From NCBI GenBank assembly GCA_002362155.1, contig DETN01000073.1, forward strand, positions 1 through 13,129: a stretch of 13,129 nt of DNA, in the 5' to 3' direction. This DNA comes from Lachnospiraceae bacterium UBA3287. GTDB lineage: Bacteria > Bacillota > Clostridia > Lachnospirales > Lachnospiraceae. The notes below the pieces were generated by a model. The model did no database searches and had not been told where the DNA came from. It was given only the letters and a program-made list of their open reading frames with translations. The number at the start of each line of letters is the position of its first letter. The first letter of the stretch is position 1. This document shows positions 7,064-13,129 of this stretch, piece after piece. A program made the translations under genes and the position numbers.

Positions 7064-7954
7064 TTACCTTACCACAATGTAAAGACTGGCAGAGGATGTG
7101 ACCACGTCGGTATGCCCCCTGTCGATGGTAATGCTGTAAGTGACCCTGTAGGTCCCCGGCTCGGAGGTATTCACCGGGTTCCTGACAGGAACCATTTCTG
7201 TGCCCACCACGATCTCCTCATCCCGGTCTACGTCGTTCCGGTTATAGTTGCCTTCCCCCGGCACCACCCGGTACTCCCGGTTTCCGATCATCACGCTTTC
7301 CACGTAGGCATAGGGGTCGAAGGCACTGCCCAGGGGAACATAGTCCAGATAGGTGGACAGATGGATCGAAGGCGCTCCCTGCATGGATTTGTCCAGGATC
7401 TCGATGGTGACAGGCAGAGAGGATACGTCCCCGGCGCTGTTGGCCACCTGGAAGGTGGCTTTGTAGGAGCCCGGCTGGTCGGTGGTAATGACATCGTCCG
7501 ATACCAGCTTGATGGCGGAGGTAATGTCTCCGTCCAGGCAGTCCCGGGCGCTGACTTTCAGATTGACCGACCCCGGCAGATACTGTAGGGGCTCCTCCAG
7601 GAAGAATCTTGGGGATTCGTAATCGCTGTAGTGCAGTTCCCTGGTGGCTCTGGCCACATGACCGTCGCTGTCAAAGGCCACATAGGTCACAAGGCGTTTT
7701 TTATCGGAGTAAAAAGTGGAGATATTTTCCACCTCCACGGAATCCGTCACGTCTCCGTCTGTCGGATCGGAAGCAGTGACGCCTTCCAGAAGCGCCTCCT
7801 CCGGATCCTCCACACTGATCTCCAGAAGCGGTTCCTTCACACTGATGCCCGGTCCCCGGTTATCCACGCCTGCTCTGTTCGTATACAGAAAGAAGGCAAA
7901 AGCAGCCAGCGTCGCAATCAGCAGAAGTCTGCTGCATCTTCTGAGTAAGTACAT
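7064..7954 (-). CDS. Membrane-anchored protein with DUF5011-type Ig-like domains
   Basis: This 296-residue protein has a basic start and one hydrophobic segment at about 9-24, so it is anchored or secreted with most of it outside. Two regions resemble DUF5011/HYR-like bacterial Ig repeats. One spans about 37-110 and contains ASDPTDGDVTDSV. The other spans about 115-187 and contains RDCLDGDITSAI, then PGSYKATFQVANSAGD. A further beta-rich module (about 195-296) ends in PGTYRVTYSI and a plain VVR terminus with no sorting signal. Such domains are structural or adhesive and have no known catalytic residues. GGAG lies 6 bases ahead of the ATG, a good binding site. It sits between the ABC exporter (33-base gap) and the kinase pair (44-base gap). 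A periplasm-like or wall scaffold for the glycan assembly complex is plausible but inferred. Confidence 0.78.
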   Translation of the reverse strand: MYLLRRCSRLLLIATLAAFAFFLYTNRAGVDNRGPGISVKEPLLEISVEDPEEALLEGVTASDPTDGDVTDSVEVENISTFYSDKKRLVTYVAFDSDGHVARATRELHYSDYESPRFFLEEPLQYLPGSVNLKVSARDCLDGDITSAIKLVSDDVITTDQPGSYKATFQVANSAGDVSSLPVTIEILDKSMQGAPSIHLSTYLDYVPLGSAFDPYAYVESVMIGNREYRVVPGEGNYNRNDVDRDEEIVVGTEMVPVRNPVNTSEPGTYRVTYSITIDRGHTDVVTSSASLYIVVR

Positions 7955-7987
7955 CGTTTTCTCCTATTCGTAAGTCCTGTCCGGCCG

Positions 7988-9778
7988 TCAGGTATCCATA
8001 ATGATCCTGGCTCCCTCTTCCCGGGTCAGCTCTGTGACCTGCAGCTGCTGTACCCGGCAGATCCGGGTGCACTGGTCCAGGACCCCCGCATGGTGGGTCG
8101 TGACAATGCAGGTCCTGTCAGGACAGAACTCTCTGATATTTTTCAGGACCCGGCCTTCCGTGGCCGCATCCAGGGCGCTGGTGGCTTCGTCCAGAAGCAG
8201 GACCGGAGCGTCCCTCAAAAGGGCCCTGGCAATGGCGATTCTCTGGGCCTGCCCCTCCGACAGGCCTCTGCCCCGCTCCCCCAGCCGGCTGTCTATGGTG
8301 CCCGGGATCTTTTTCACAAAGTCCCAGGCACAGCTGATCTTCAGGGCTCTTATGATTTCCTCATCTCCGGCCTCCGGGTTCACGATCCGCATATTTTCGG
8401 CTATGGTGCCGGACATGATGGTATTGCCCTGGGGCACATAGGTAAAGAGACGCCTGGAGTCCGCGTCCATATCCATTTCTCTTTTTTCCGAATCCCTGAG
8501 AAAGACCCTCCCCTCCTGGGGCCGGACCAGCCCAAGGATCAGGCGGATCAGAGTGGTCTTTCCTTCCCCCGAAGGGCCCACCAGGGCGACGATTTCCCCC
8601 GGAGAGGCATGGAAAAAGGAATTTTTTATGACAGGAACGCCCTCCGTATAGGAAAAGGTCACGTTTTCCATGCAGACGGAAAGACAGCCGTCCTCCAGCA
8701 TATCCCGGATCTGGCTCATGTCCTCCTTATGGACCTCTCTGGGCAGCTGGACCAGTTCCCTGATCCTGTGGGCGGACACCGAGCTGTTTAAAAAGCCCGG
8801 CAGGATCCCGGCCACGGAAGAAAAGGCTGCGGAAAGAGAAGCCCTCTGCTCCAGAAAGAGGGTCATGGTGCCGTAGGTGATCTGATGGGTCCAGAGCCTG
8901 TAAAGGCAGTAGGCGAAGGCTATATACTGGACCACCATCTTAACAATCGAGGAGAAGATCCCCACCCGGATGGAAAAAAGATTATATTCCAGGCTCAGGT
9001 CCTTATAGCGCTCCTGGATCCCCCGGAGCTTTTCTCCGAAAAGGTCCATAATGCCGAAGGACTTGATGGTATCCATGTTGTAGAGGCTTTCGGACTCGAA
9101 GGTCATCATTTCGCTGGAGACCTCCCGGACCCTGCGGCTGTACTCCCGCTGCCGGCTGATCAGAAAGCGGGACATAAGGAGCATGACAGGGGCGCTCAGA
9201 AAGGATAAGAGGGCCATGATCCTGTCGTAATGCCAGATCACCAGAAAGGTGGCGATGAATTTATAGACCGCAATGACAACGGAGGGAAGCCAGCTGATGG
9301 CGTTGCCCGAGACCGTACCCACGTCCGAATTGAAGCGGTTCAGGATATCCCCGTTCCGGTAGCGGATGATGTCGGACCATCTGGCGTCCATGATCTTGTC
9401 ATAGATATCCGCCTGAATATCGTTGCTGATCCGGATGCTGAGCTTTGCCGAAAAGCGTTTGACCAGGCTGGAAAACAGGAGGGAAAAGGCCGAACTGGTC
9501 ACTACGATCAGGGCCATCAGACCCAGCTTTTCCACCTGATAGCCGGTAATGATATCGATCAGATATTTGGAGGCCACACTGGTGACAAGGCCCAGGGTGG
9601 TGGTCAGGACTCCTATCAGGGTATAAAAGGCGATGGCGCCCTTATAACGGCTGCTGTAGGAAAAGATCCATTTCCAGTCATCGATGATCTCGGAGAAGGT
9701 CCCTTCCCGGATGGAATCCAGGAGCCGCCCCAAGGCGTTCTTCCTGCCCGTGCCCTGCACGGTACTTCTGCCCTTCAT
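7988..9778 (-). CDS. ABC exporter with fused membrane and ATPase domains
   Basis: This 596-residue half-transporter has the type I exporter layout: about six helices between residues 45 and 330, then one nucleotide-binding domain. Motifs are complete: Walker A GPSGEGKT (401-408), Q-loop Gln450 in YVPQ, signature LSEGQ (506-510; Glu where LSGGQ is usual), Walker B VLLLDEATSALD with catalytic E531, and switch His562. There is no N-terminal C39 peptidase domain, so it would not trim a leader itself. It probably works as a homodimer exporting a peptide, lipid or glycolipid. The ATG at 9778 lacks a clear binding site and is four bases after the lipoprotein stop, which fits coupled translation. Its place directly after the PqqD-like and kinase genes makes a modified-peptide substrate attractive; a glycan substrate is the alternative. 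Confidence 0.92.
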   Translation of the reverse strand: MKGRSTVQGTGRKNALGRLLDSIREGTFSEIIDDWKWIFSYSSRYKGAIAFYTLIGVLTTTLGLVTSVASKYLIDIITGYQVEKLGLMALIVVTSSAFSLLFSSLVKRFSAKLSIRISNDIQADIYDKIMDARWSDIIRYRNGDILNRFNSDVGTVSGNAISWLPSVVIAVYKFIATFLVIWHYDRIMALLSFLSAPVMLLMSRFLISRQREYSRRVREVSSEMMTFESESLYNMDTIKSFGIMDLFGEKLRGIQERYKDLSLEYNLFSIRVGIFSSIVKMVVQYIAFAYCLYRLWTHQITYGTMTLFLEQRASLSAAFSSVAGILPGFLNSSVSAHRIRELVQLPREVHKEDMSQIRDMLEDGCLSVCMENVTFSYTEGVPVIKNSFFHASPGEIVALVGPSGEGKTTLIRLILGLVRPQEGRVFLRDSEKREMDMDADSRRLFTYVPQGNTIMSGTIAENMRIVNPEAGDEEIIRALKISCAWDFVKKIPGTIDSRLGERGRGLSEGQAQRIAIARALLRDAPVLLLDEATSALDAATEGRVLKNIREFCPDRTCIVTTHHAGVLDQCTRICRVQQLQVTELTREEGARIIMDT

Positions 9779-9782
9779 AGAA

Positions 9783-9974
9783 CTATTGAGGGGCTACGGC
9801 GCCCTCGGATCCGGGTCCCAGATCCAGTTCCAGAGACTCCCTGACTTCGACCTCTTCCTCTGTTTTTTCTTCTGTTTCTTCTGCCTTTGCTTCTGCGGAA
9901 GCGTCCTTGCTTTTACAGGCGGTAAAGGTGCAAAGGGTGCAGAGGATCAGCAGTGCCAGAATCTTCTTTTTCAT
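9783..9974 (-). CDS. Small acidic lipoprotein
   Basis: This is a 63-residue protein with a Lys-rich start (MKKK), a hydrophobic core (5-16) and a lipobox FTAC with the lipidated Cys at position 20. The mature part is only about 44 residues, mostly Glu, Ala, Lys and Ser, ending in a Gly/Pro-containing stretch (LELDLGPGSEGAVAPQ). An in-frame ATG at 10019 would add a hydrophilic lead and overlap the PqqD-like gene. The ATG at 9974 is preferred because GGAAAGGAA lies just upstream and the signal peptide then starts properly. It lies between the PqqD-like gene and the ABC exporter. I do not recognise a family. It may be a membrane-held accessory or immunity-type factor for the exported product, or a second substrate; these are guesses. 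Confidence 0.72.
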   Translation of the reverse strand: MKKKILALLILCTLCTFTACKSKDASAEAKAEETEEKTEEEVEVRESLELDLGPGSEGAVAPQ

Positions 9975-10002
9975 TGAATTTCCTTTCCTTTGAGAAAACG
10001 GA

Positions 10003-10296
10003 TTATTCCCCGGTTTCATCCCGGGTCACGTAGCCGGCCCTTTCCAGCTGATCAAAAAAGAGGAGAAGCCCTTCTTCCATCTCTTCCGGAGAAGTTTCGT
10101 AGATCCCGGCTGCCTCCCCGGCCATAGTGGAAAGATCGTATCCCTCTCCTGCCTTTTTCCAAAAAAAGGCCCCGGTCTCATTGATCTCCCGAAGGTAGGG
10201 CAGGGATTCCAGGGCAGAGCCGAAGGCTATGAGAAAGTATCTGCCCGCCACCTGCTCACAGACTACCTGAGGATGAAGAAAGTATTTTCCTCTCAT
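10003..10296 (-). CDS. PqqD-like RiPP recognition element protein
   Basis: This 97-residue protein fits the PqqD family by length and pattern: a beta-strand N-terminus (KYFLHPQVVCEQV), INETGAFFWK (38-47), a Leu/Ala-containing helix, and EEMEEGLLLFFDQLERAGYV (71-90). The winged-helix fold binds leader peptides of ribosomally made, post-translationally modified peptides; in lasso pathways it corresponds to the separate B1 protein. Its ATG overlaps the stop of the HPr-kinase-like gene by four bases (ATGA), and a GGGGGAT stretch precedes it. The overlap argues that the two act together. I do not call it pqqD, because no PQQ pathway genes are visible. A stand-alone scaffold delivering a peptide to the kinase is the simplest reading. 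Confidence 0.82.
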   Translation of the reverse strand: MRGKYFLHPQVVCEQVAGRYFLIAFGSALESLPYLREINETGAFFWKKAGEGYDLSTMAGEAAGIYETSPEEMEEGLLLFFDQLERAGYVTRDETGE

Positions 10297-11027
10297 ACAG
10301 ATCCCCCCTTCCGTATTCCCTCAAAAAGGACCCGGGAAGAGGCCGTATCTCCTCTGTTTACGAAGTAATACAGGGGAACTGTCCGGGCCGCGGCGTCTGC
10401 CGCTGCACATACGGTATGCACGCTGACCGCGGTCTTTGCAGAATAGATGAACTGCTCTATAAGCGCTGCGGCGGCCTCCTGCCCCTCCATAGGGCGGAGC
10501 CTGTTTTCCTCTCCCTGTTCCAGAAAGACCATGCCTTTTAAGGGGGCATGGTCCCTGCCGGCCCAGCCTTCCTTTCCGTTCCAGGGAGAAGGCCAGACGG
10601 TGATCCTTCCTTCCGGCCCCAGGGTAAGGATGGGTTTATCGCCGTTGATGACCCGGATCCTGTCTCCATAAAGACGGCGGAGGTTTTGAAGCTGGGTGCT
10701 TTTTCCTGTGCCGCTGGGCGCTGTCAGAATATAGGCAGCGCCTTCACAGGCAAAAGCCGCCCCGTGGAACATAGTCCTGTTCCTCTCCGCAAGAAAATCT
10801 GCCGCTTCCATCATAAGGCAGCTGAATTCAGCCGTCTCCGGAGTGCACCGGTTTTCCTGCGCATAGGAATAAAACTTTTCCGGACCCACAGACAAAAAAG
10901 CACCCCGGTAGCCTTCCGGGATTCTTTTTTTCTCACAACTATGAAACAGCATTCCAGTTCCGTGCAGATGGAACCGGAATGCCACTTCAGTGTCCGCCAG
11001 GGTCGTGATAAACGCCTTGTTTTCCAT
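10293..11027 (-). CDS. HPr-kinase-like P-loop kinase associated with PqqD
   Basis: This 244-residue protein resembles the C-terminal catalytic domain of HPr kinase/PEP-carboxykinase-fold proteins that accompany PqqD genes. FHGAAF (87-92) precedes the P-loop TAPSGTGKST (102-111), followed by INGDKPIL (127-134) with the acidic metal-binding position D130. A WPSPWNGKEGW segment (145-155) and PLKGMVFLEQG follow. True HPr kinase is about 310 residues with an N-terminal domain and a VPVxPGR-type C-terminal region, neither seen here, so a role in carbon catabolite control is unlikely. Relatives in some lasso-peptide clusters (the paeninodin type) phosphorylate a Ser on the precursor. The binding site before 11027 is weak. 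A 16-base-pair hairpin stands between this gene and the YxxP protein. Peptide phosphorylation is inferred from family and context. Confidence 0.75.
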   Translation of the reverse strand: MENKAFITTLADTEVAFRFHLHGTGMLFHSCEKKRIPEGYRGAFLSVGPEKFYSYAQENRCTPETAEFSCLMMEAADFLAERNRTMFHGAAFACEGAAYILTAPSGTGKSTQLQNLRRLYGDRIRVINGDKPILTLGPEGRITVWPSPWNGKEGWAGRDHAPLKGMVFLEQGEENRLRPMEGQEAAAALIEQFIYSAKTAVSVHTVCAAADAAARTVPLYYFVNRGDTASSRVLFEGIRKGGSV

Positions 11028-11051
11028 AAGTCTGTTTCTCAGTTACCGGGA

Positions 11052-11086
11052 AAGCAGGGAAGCTGCCGGGGGCGGCTTCCCTGCTT
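11052..11086 (-). promoter_or_regulatory. Strong intra-operon hairpin, candidate attenuator
   Basis: On the minus strand bases 11086-11071 pair with 11067-11052 around a three-base loop. The 16-pair stem has one G-U and its core is AGCAGGGAAGC/GCTTCCCTGCT. Only TTT then CCC follows, so it would be a leaky terminator or an RNA 3'-end protector rather than a full stop. It lies 10 bases after the stop of the YxxP protein gene and before the kinase gene, where it would give more of the small protein than of the downstream enzymes. Confidence 0.65.
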
Positions 11087-11096
11087 CTCAGCATGC

Positions 11097-11438
11097 TTAT
11101 TCGCCTGCCTGTGCAGGTTCGAGAGTTTCTTCGGGAACGATAGTATCGATGACCGGCTCCACCTCCAGCGGTGCGGCAGGAGCGGGATCCGGCTCTGCTG
11201 CAGGAGCTTCTTCCTGAATGATTTCCGGCGCGGTCACAGCCTGTTCCACAGGGTTCTCGATGGAAACCGCAGGTTCCTCACTGGCCGGAGACGAATTCAG
11301 CCTCAATCCCTTGGACGTAGGGCCCGGACTGACGGAGTCCCAGTCATCAATAGGGCTGGGTTCTCCGGAATGCTGGATCGGAAGCGATGTCAGAAGGACT
11401 GATGAAAACATCAGCGGATCAGAATATTTCTTTCTCAT
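11097..11438 (-). CDS. Acidic small protein with YxxPL leader-like motif
   Basis: This is a 113-residue protein not assignable to a named family. The N-terminus MRKKYSDPLMFSSVLLTS contains Y5-x-x-P8-L9, the motif that PqqD-type (B1) domains recognise in lasso-peptide leaders. There is no convincing signal peptide. The stretch SPIDDWDSVSPGPTSKG (29-45) follows, and the remainder is a Glu/Pro/Ala/Val low-complexity tail ending AQAGE. Ser and Thr cluster in residues 12-60. The start is well supported by AGGGAGGAG four bases before the ATG, in a 14-base gap after the surface-protein stop. It is much longer than typical lasso precursors (about 40-60). If it is a substrate, the modified part may be the DWDSVSPGPT region, the tail may be a spacer, or the product may stay protein-sized. 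It could also be an unrelated unstructured accessory protein. Confidence 0.68.
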   Translation of the reverse strand: MRKKYSDPLMFSSVLLTSLPIQHSGEPSPIDDWDSVSPGPTSKGLRLNSSPASEEPAVSIENPVEQAVTAPEIIQEEAPAAEPDPAPAAPLEVEPVIDTIVPEETLEPAQAGE

Positions 11439-11453
11439 TTTCTCCTCCCTTTC

Positions 11454-13127
11454 TTATTTGACGGTAACCTTGCCGGACTTATAAGTACACTTTTTAGCAT
11501 TTAATGTGACCTTTGTGCCGTCGGGCGTTACCCAGGAGATCACTGCCGTGAAAGAATCCTTTTTAGCCAGCCCCTTGATGGAAACGGTGCCGGAATACCT
11601 GGTCGTATATTTGATATTGGCCTTGGTCCCGGACTTGGTCACAGATCTGCTGCTAAGCTTTCCTGTCATGTCCTTTTTCTTGTAAGTAGCGGTCACCTTC
11701 ACATCCCGCACCGCACAGGGCTTGTTCTTTACGGTCACGGCCGCGTTGAACTTTGTGGTAGTGCCGCTGACGGATTTCTTCTGCAGCGTCAGCGTAATGT
11801 TGGTGTTTTTAATATACTTGGCATAGACCGTCATATCGGAGGCAACATTGGAGAAATCGGCTGCCTTCTTGTAGTCCTTATCCATGTACCAGCCGGCAAA
11901 GGTATAGTTCTTCTTCTGAACATACTCGATTTCTCCGGTCCGGTCTCCTTTCTCTACGGTCTGTTCCTCCTTTGCGCCGGAAGAATAGATCTTGGTAATG
12001 GTATACCCGGCCTTGGGCGCAGGAGCGCTCAGTGTCAGAGAGCGTAATACGGAAAACAGGCCTGCAGGAGAAGCCGGCTGAGATTCTGCCGTCATAGTGG
12101 AAGTCACTGACTTAAGACCGCATCTGGTATTACCGGCGCTGTTCCATCCTGTAAAGGTGAGGTCATTGGTGAACTGGATCATCCTGTCCTTGCAGCCTGT
12201 GACCTTGAAGCCGTCACAGGTTATATAATAACCGGTGATCTGAACCGTAGCGCCTTCTGCGATAACGTCCGAAATATCTGTATAGCCGAATTCTGCCTGT
12301 GTCTGTCCGAACAGTTTCGACGGTGTCAGGGTATCGTAGGTAACGCCGCCTCTTGTAACGACGATCTGACTGCTGGCCATCGGCTGACCTTCCATGCTGA
12401 TGCGTTTTCCTGCAATTTCCAGTCCGAAGCCGCTGTAGTCGTTTGCCGCATCTACATTGATAAAGCCATACAGGTTTTCGATCTTATTATTATCGAGAGG
12501 ATTATAGGTCAGGTAAAGCGCCGGCCTCAGATAGCCTGTATCCACCTCTTTCAGATAATAGGTCTGGTTCTTTTGAGGTCTGAAGTCCGTTTTGCCGTTC
12601 TCGGTATAAGGAGTTCCCTTTGTGCTGTTCTCGTAATGGAAGTATCCGCCGTAGAAATAACCTGTCCTGACTTTCCCTGTCAGGTCAAAAGTACCGTTTT
12701 CAGGTATCTCCACCTTTTCAGGCTCTTCTTCTGTAGCGGAGGAATGATAAATATAGAAATACTCTTTTTCCTTCCAGACCGCATAAAGGGCCTCATAAGG
12801 AAGCACTTCATCGGCAGCGACTTCGGTCACCTGAACCGAAGATTCTCCCACCGTGTAATATTTTCCGTTCTTATACTCCAGGAAGTTGGGGGCTGTCACA
12901 TTGAGGCTGGTACCGCTTGCTTCTTCATTCGCCTTTGCCCAGCCAAGGAATCGGTAGCCGTCCCTCGTGGGAAGTTCTCCCGTTCCCAGTCCGTAGATTG
13001 TTACTGCCTCGTTGACGCCGGGGACCTGGTCTGTACGGTATATTTCGTTTGATCCGTCGTTCTTATACCAGTTGATATGGGTCGGAGTCTTTACTTCGGA
13101 ATCCTTATATGTGGCCTTTAATGTAAT
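11454..13127 (-). CDS. Secreted InlB-type repeat surface protein, 5' end beyond the window
   Basis: This is the C-terminal 557 residues of a larger protein. The frame stays open to the right edge, so the GTG at 12899 is an internal Val and not the start. Repeats of the InlB B/Listeria-Bacteroides type are visible: GYRFLGWAKANEEASG with YAVW about 60 residues on, and KNYTFAGWYMDKDYKKAADF followed by MTVYAKY. A beta-rich region with unusual Cys residues (ITGYYITCDGFKVTGC, TRCG) lies between them. The last roughly 110 residues form a Lys/Thr/Val-rich Ig-like domain ending CTYKSGKVTVK. No LPxTG motif, C-terminal helix or choline-binding repeat is present, so attachment is by another route or the protein is released. 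Only 15 bases separate it from the YxxP protein gene, so the two are probably co-transcribed. Confidence 0.88.
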   Translation of the reverse strand: MTLKATYKDSEVKTPTHINWYKNDGSNEIYRTDQVPGVNEAVTIYGLGTGELPTRDGYRFLGWAKANEEASGTSLNVTAPNFLEYKNGKYYTVGESSVQVTEVAADEVLPYEALYAVWKEKEYFYIYHSSATEEEPEKVEIPENGTFDLTGKVRTGYFYGGYFHYENSTKGTPYTENGKTDFRPQKNQTYYLKEVDTGYLRPALYLTYNPLDNNKIENLYGFINVDAANDYSGFGLEIAGKRISMEGQPMASSQIVVTRGGVTYDTLTPSKLFGQTQAEFGYTDISDVIAEGATVQITGYYITCDGFKVTGCKDRMIQFTNDLTFTGWNSAGNTRCGLKSVTSTMTAESQPASPAGLFSVLRSLTLSAPAPKAGYTITKIYSSGAKEEQTVEKGDRTGEIEYVQKKNYTFAGWYMDKDYKKAADFSNVASDMTVYAKYIKNTNITLTLQKKSVSGTTTKFNAAVTVKNKPCAVRDVKVTATYKKKDMTGKLSSRSVTKSGTKANIKYTTRYSGTVSIKGLAKKDSFTAVISWVTPDGTKVTLNAKKCTYKSGKVTVK

Positions 13128-13129
13128 AA

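Noticed and set aside
8090..9844. Several plus-strand frames opposite the ABC exporter
   Set aside because: The exporter has every ATPase motif in order; the antisense translations show no coherent domains.
10293..11027. Genuine HPr kinase/phosphorylase (hprK)
   Set aside because: It is too short, lacks the N-terminal domain and the usual C-terminal motif, and is coupled to a PqqD-like gene rather than lgt or other hprK neighbours.
10548..11402. 284-residue plus-strand open frame
   Set aside because: It is antisense to both the kinase-like gene and the YxxP gene and crosses the hairpin; Arg/Ser-rich sequence without motifs.
11454..12899. GTG at 12899 as the start of the repeat protein
   Set aside because: The same frame remains open to the window edge and already reads InlB-type repeat sequence upstream of this codon, so it is an internal Val.
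1..13129. tRNA, rRNA, CRISPR array, insertion sequence or prophage signals
   Set aside because: I found no cloverleaf-like segments, transposase motifs, terminal inverted repeats or regularly spaced repeats by reading both strands; faint ones could be missed without a search.

Overview
The window looks like chromosome from a Gram-positive Clostridia member, most plausibly a gut Lachnospiraceae-type Firmicute. The reasons are AGGAGG-type ribosome binding sites, an InlB/Listeria-Bacteroides-type repeat surface protein, a lipoprotein with a Gram-positive style lipobox, and a CpsC/CpsD-like chain-length/tyrosine-kinase pair. Coding DNA is fairly GC-rich by eye, while roughly the first 80 bases are very AT-rich. 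Every gene I can support lies on the minus strand, tightly packed, so the window reads as one long operon or a few nested ones transcribed from high to low coordinates. Its promoter is probably beyond the right edge.

In transcription order: (1) the 3' part of a large secreted repeat protein (13127-11454). (2) A candidate peptide-modification module: a 113-residue acidic protein with an N-terminal KKYxxPL motif (11438-11097), a strong hairpin, an HPr-kinase-like P-loop protein (11027-10293), a PqqD-like RiPP recognition element protein (10296-10003), a small acidic lipoprotein (9974-9783) and a full-size ABC exporter (9778-7988). (3) A membrane-anchored protein with DUF5011-type Ig-like domains (7954-7064). 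(4) A polysaccharide-assembly block: two tandem Wzz/BY-kinase fusion proteins with Tyr/Gly-rich tails (7019-5577 and 5587-4076), a priming sugar-phosphate transferase (about 4146-3418) and a GT-C type membrane glycosyltransferase (3352-1865). (5) Small envelope proteins: a membrane-anchored SH3b protein (1795-1262) and a VanZ-family membrane protein (1104-517). (6) A decayed family-2 glycosyltransferase remnant (about 539-217), followed by a strong rho-independent terminator (156-97).

Together these genes suggest an envelope locus. The priming transferase and GT-C enzyme would build a lipid-linked glycan, the BY-kinase pair would control its length or export, and the SH3b, VanZ, Ig-like and repeat proteins would act at the wall. 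The unusual part is the PqqD/HPrK-like/YxxP/ABC set embedded in this operon. That gene combination is known from lasso-peptide and other RiPP pathways, but no cyclase or leader peptidase is visible here. I treat it as the most interesting candidate system. No plus-strand genes, tRNA, rRNA, CRISPR array or insertion sequence could be supported.
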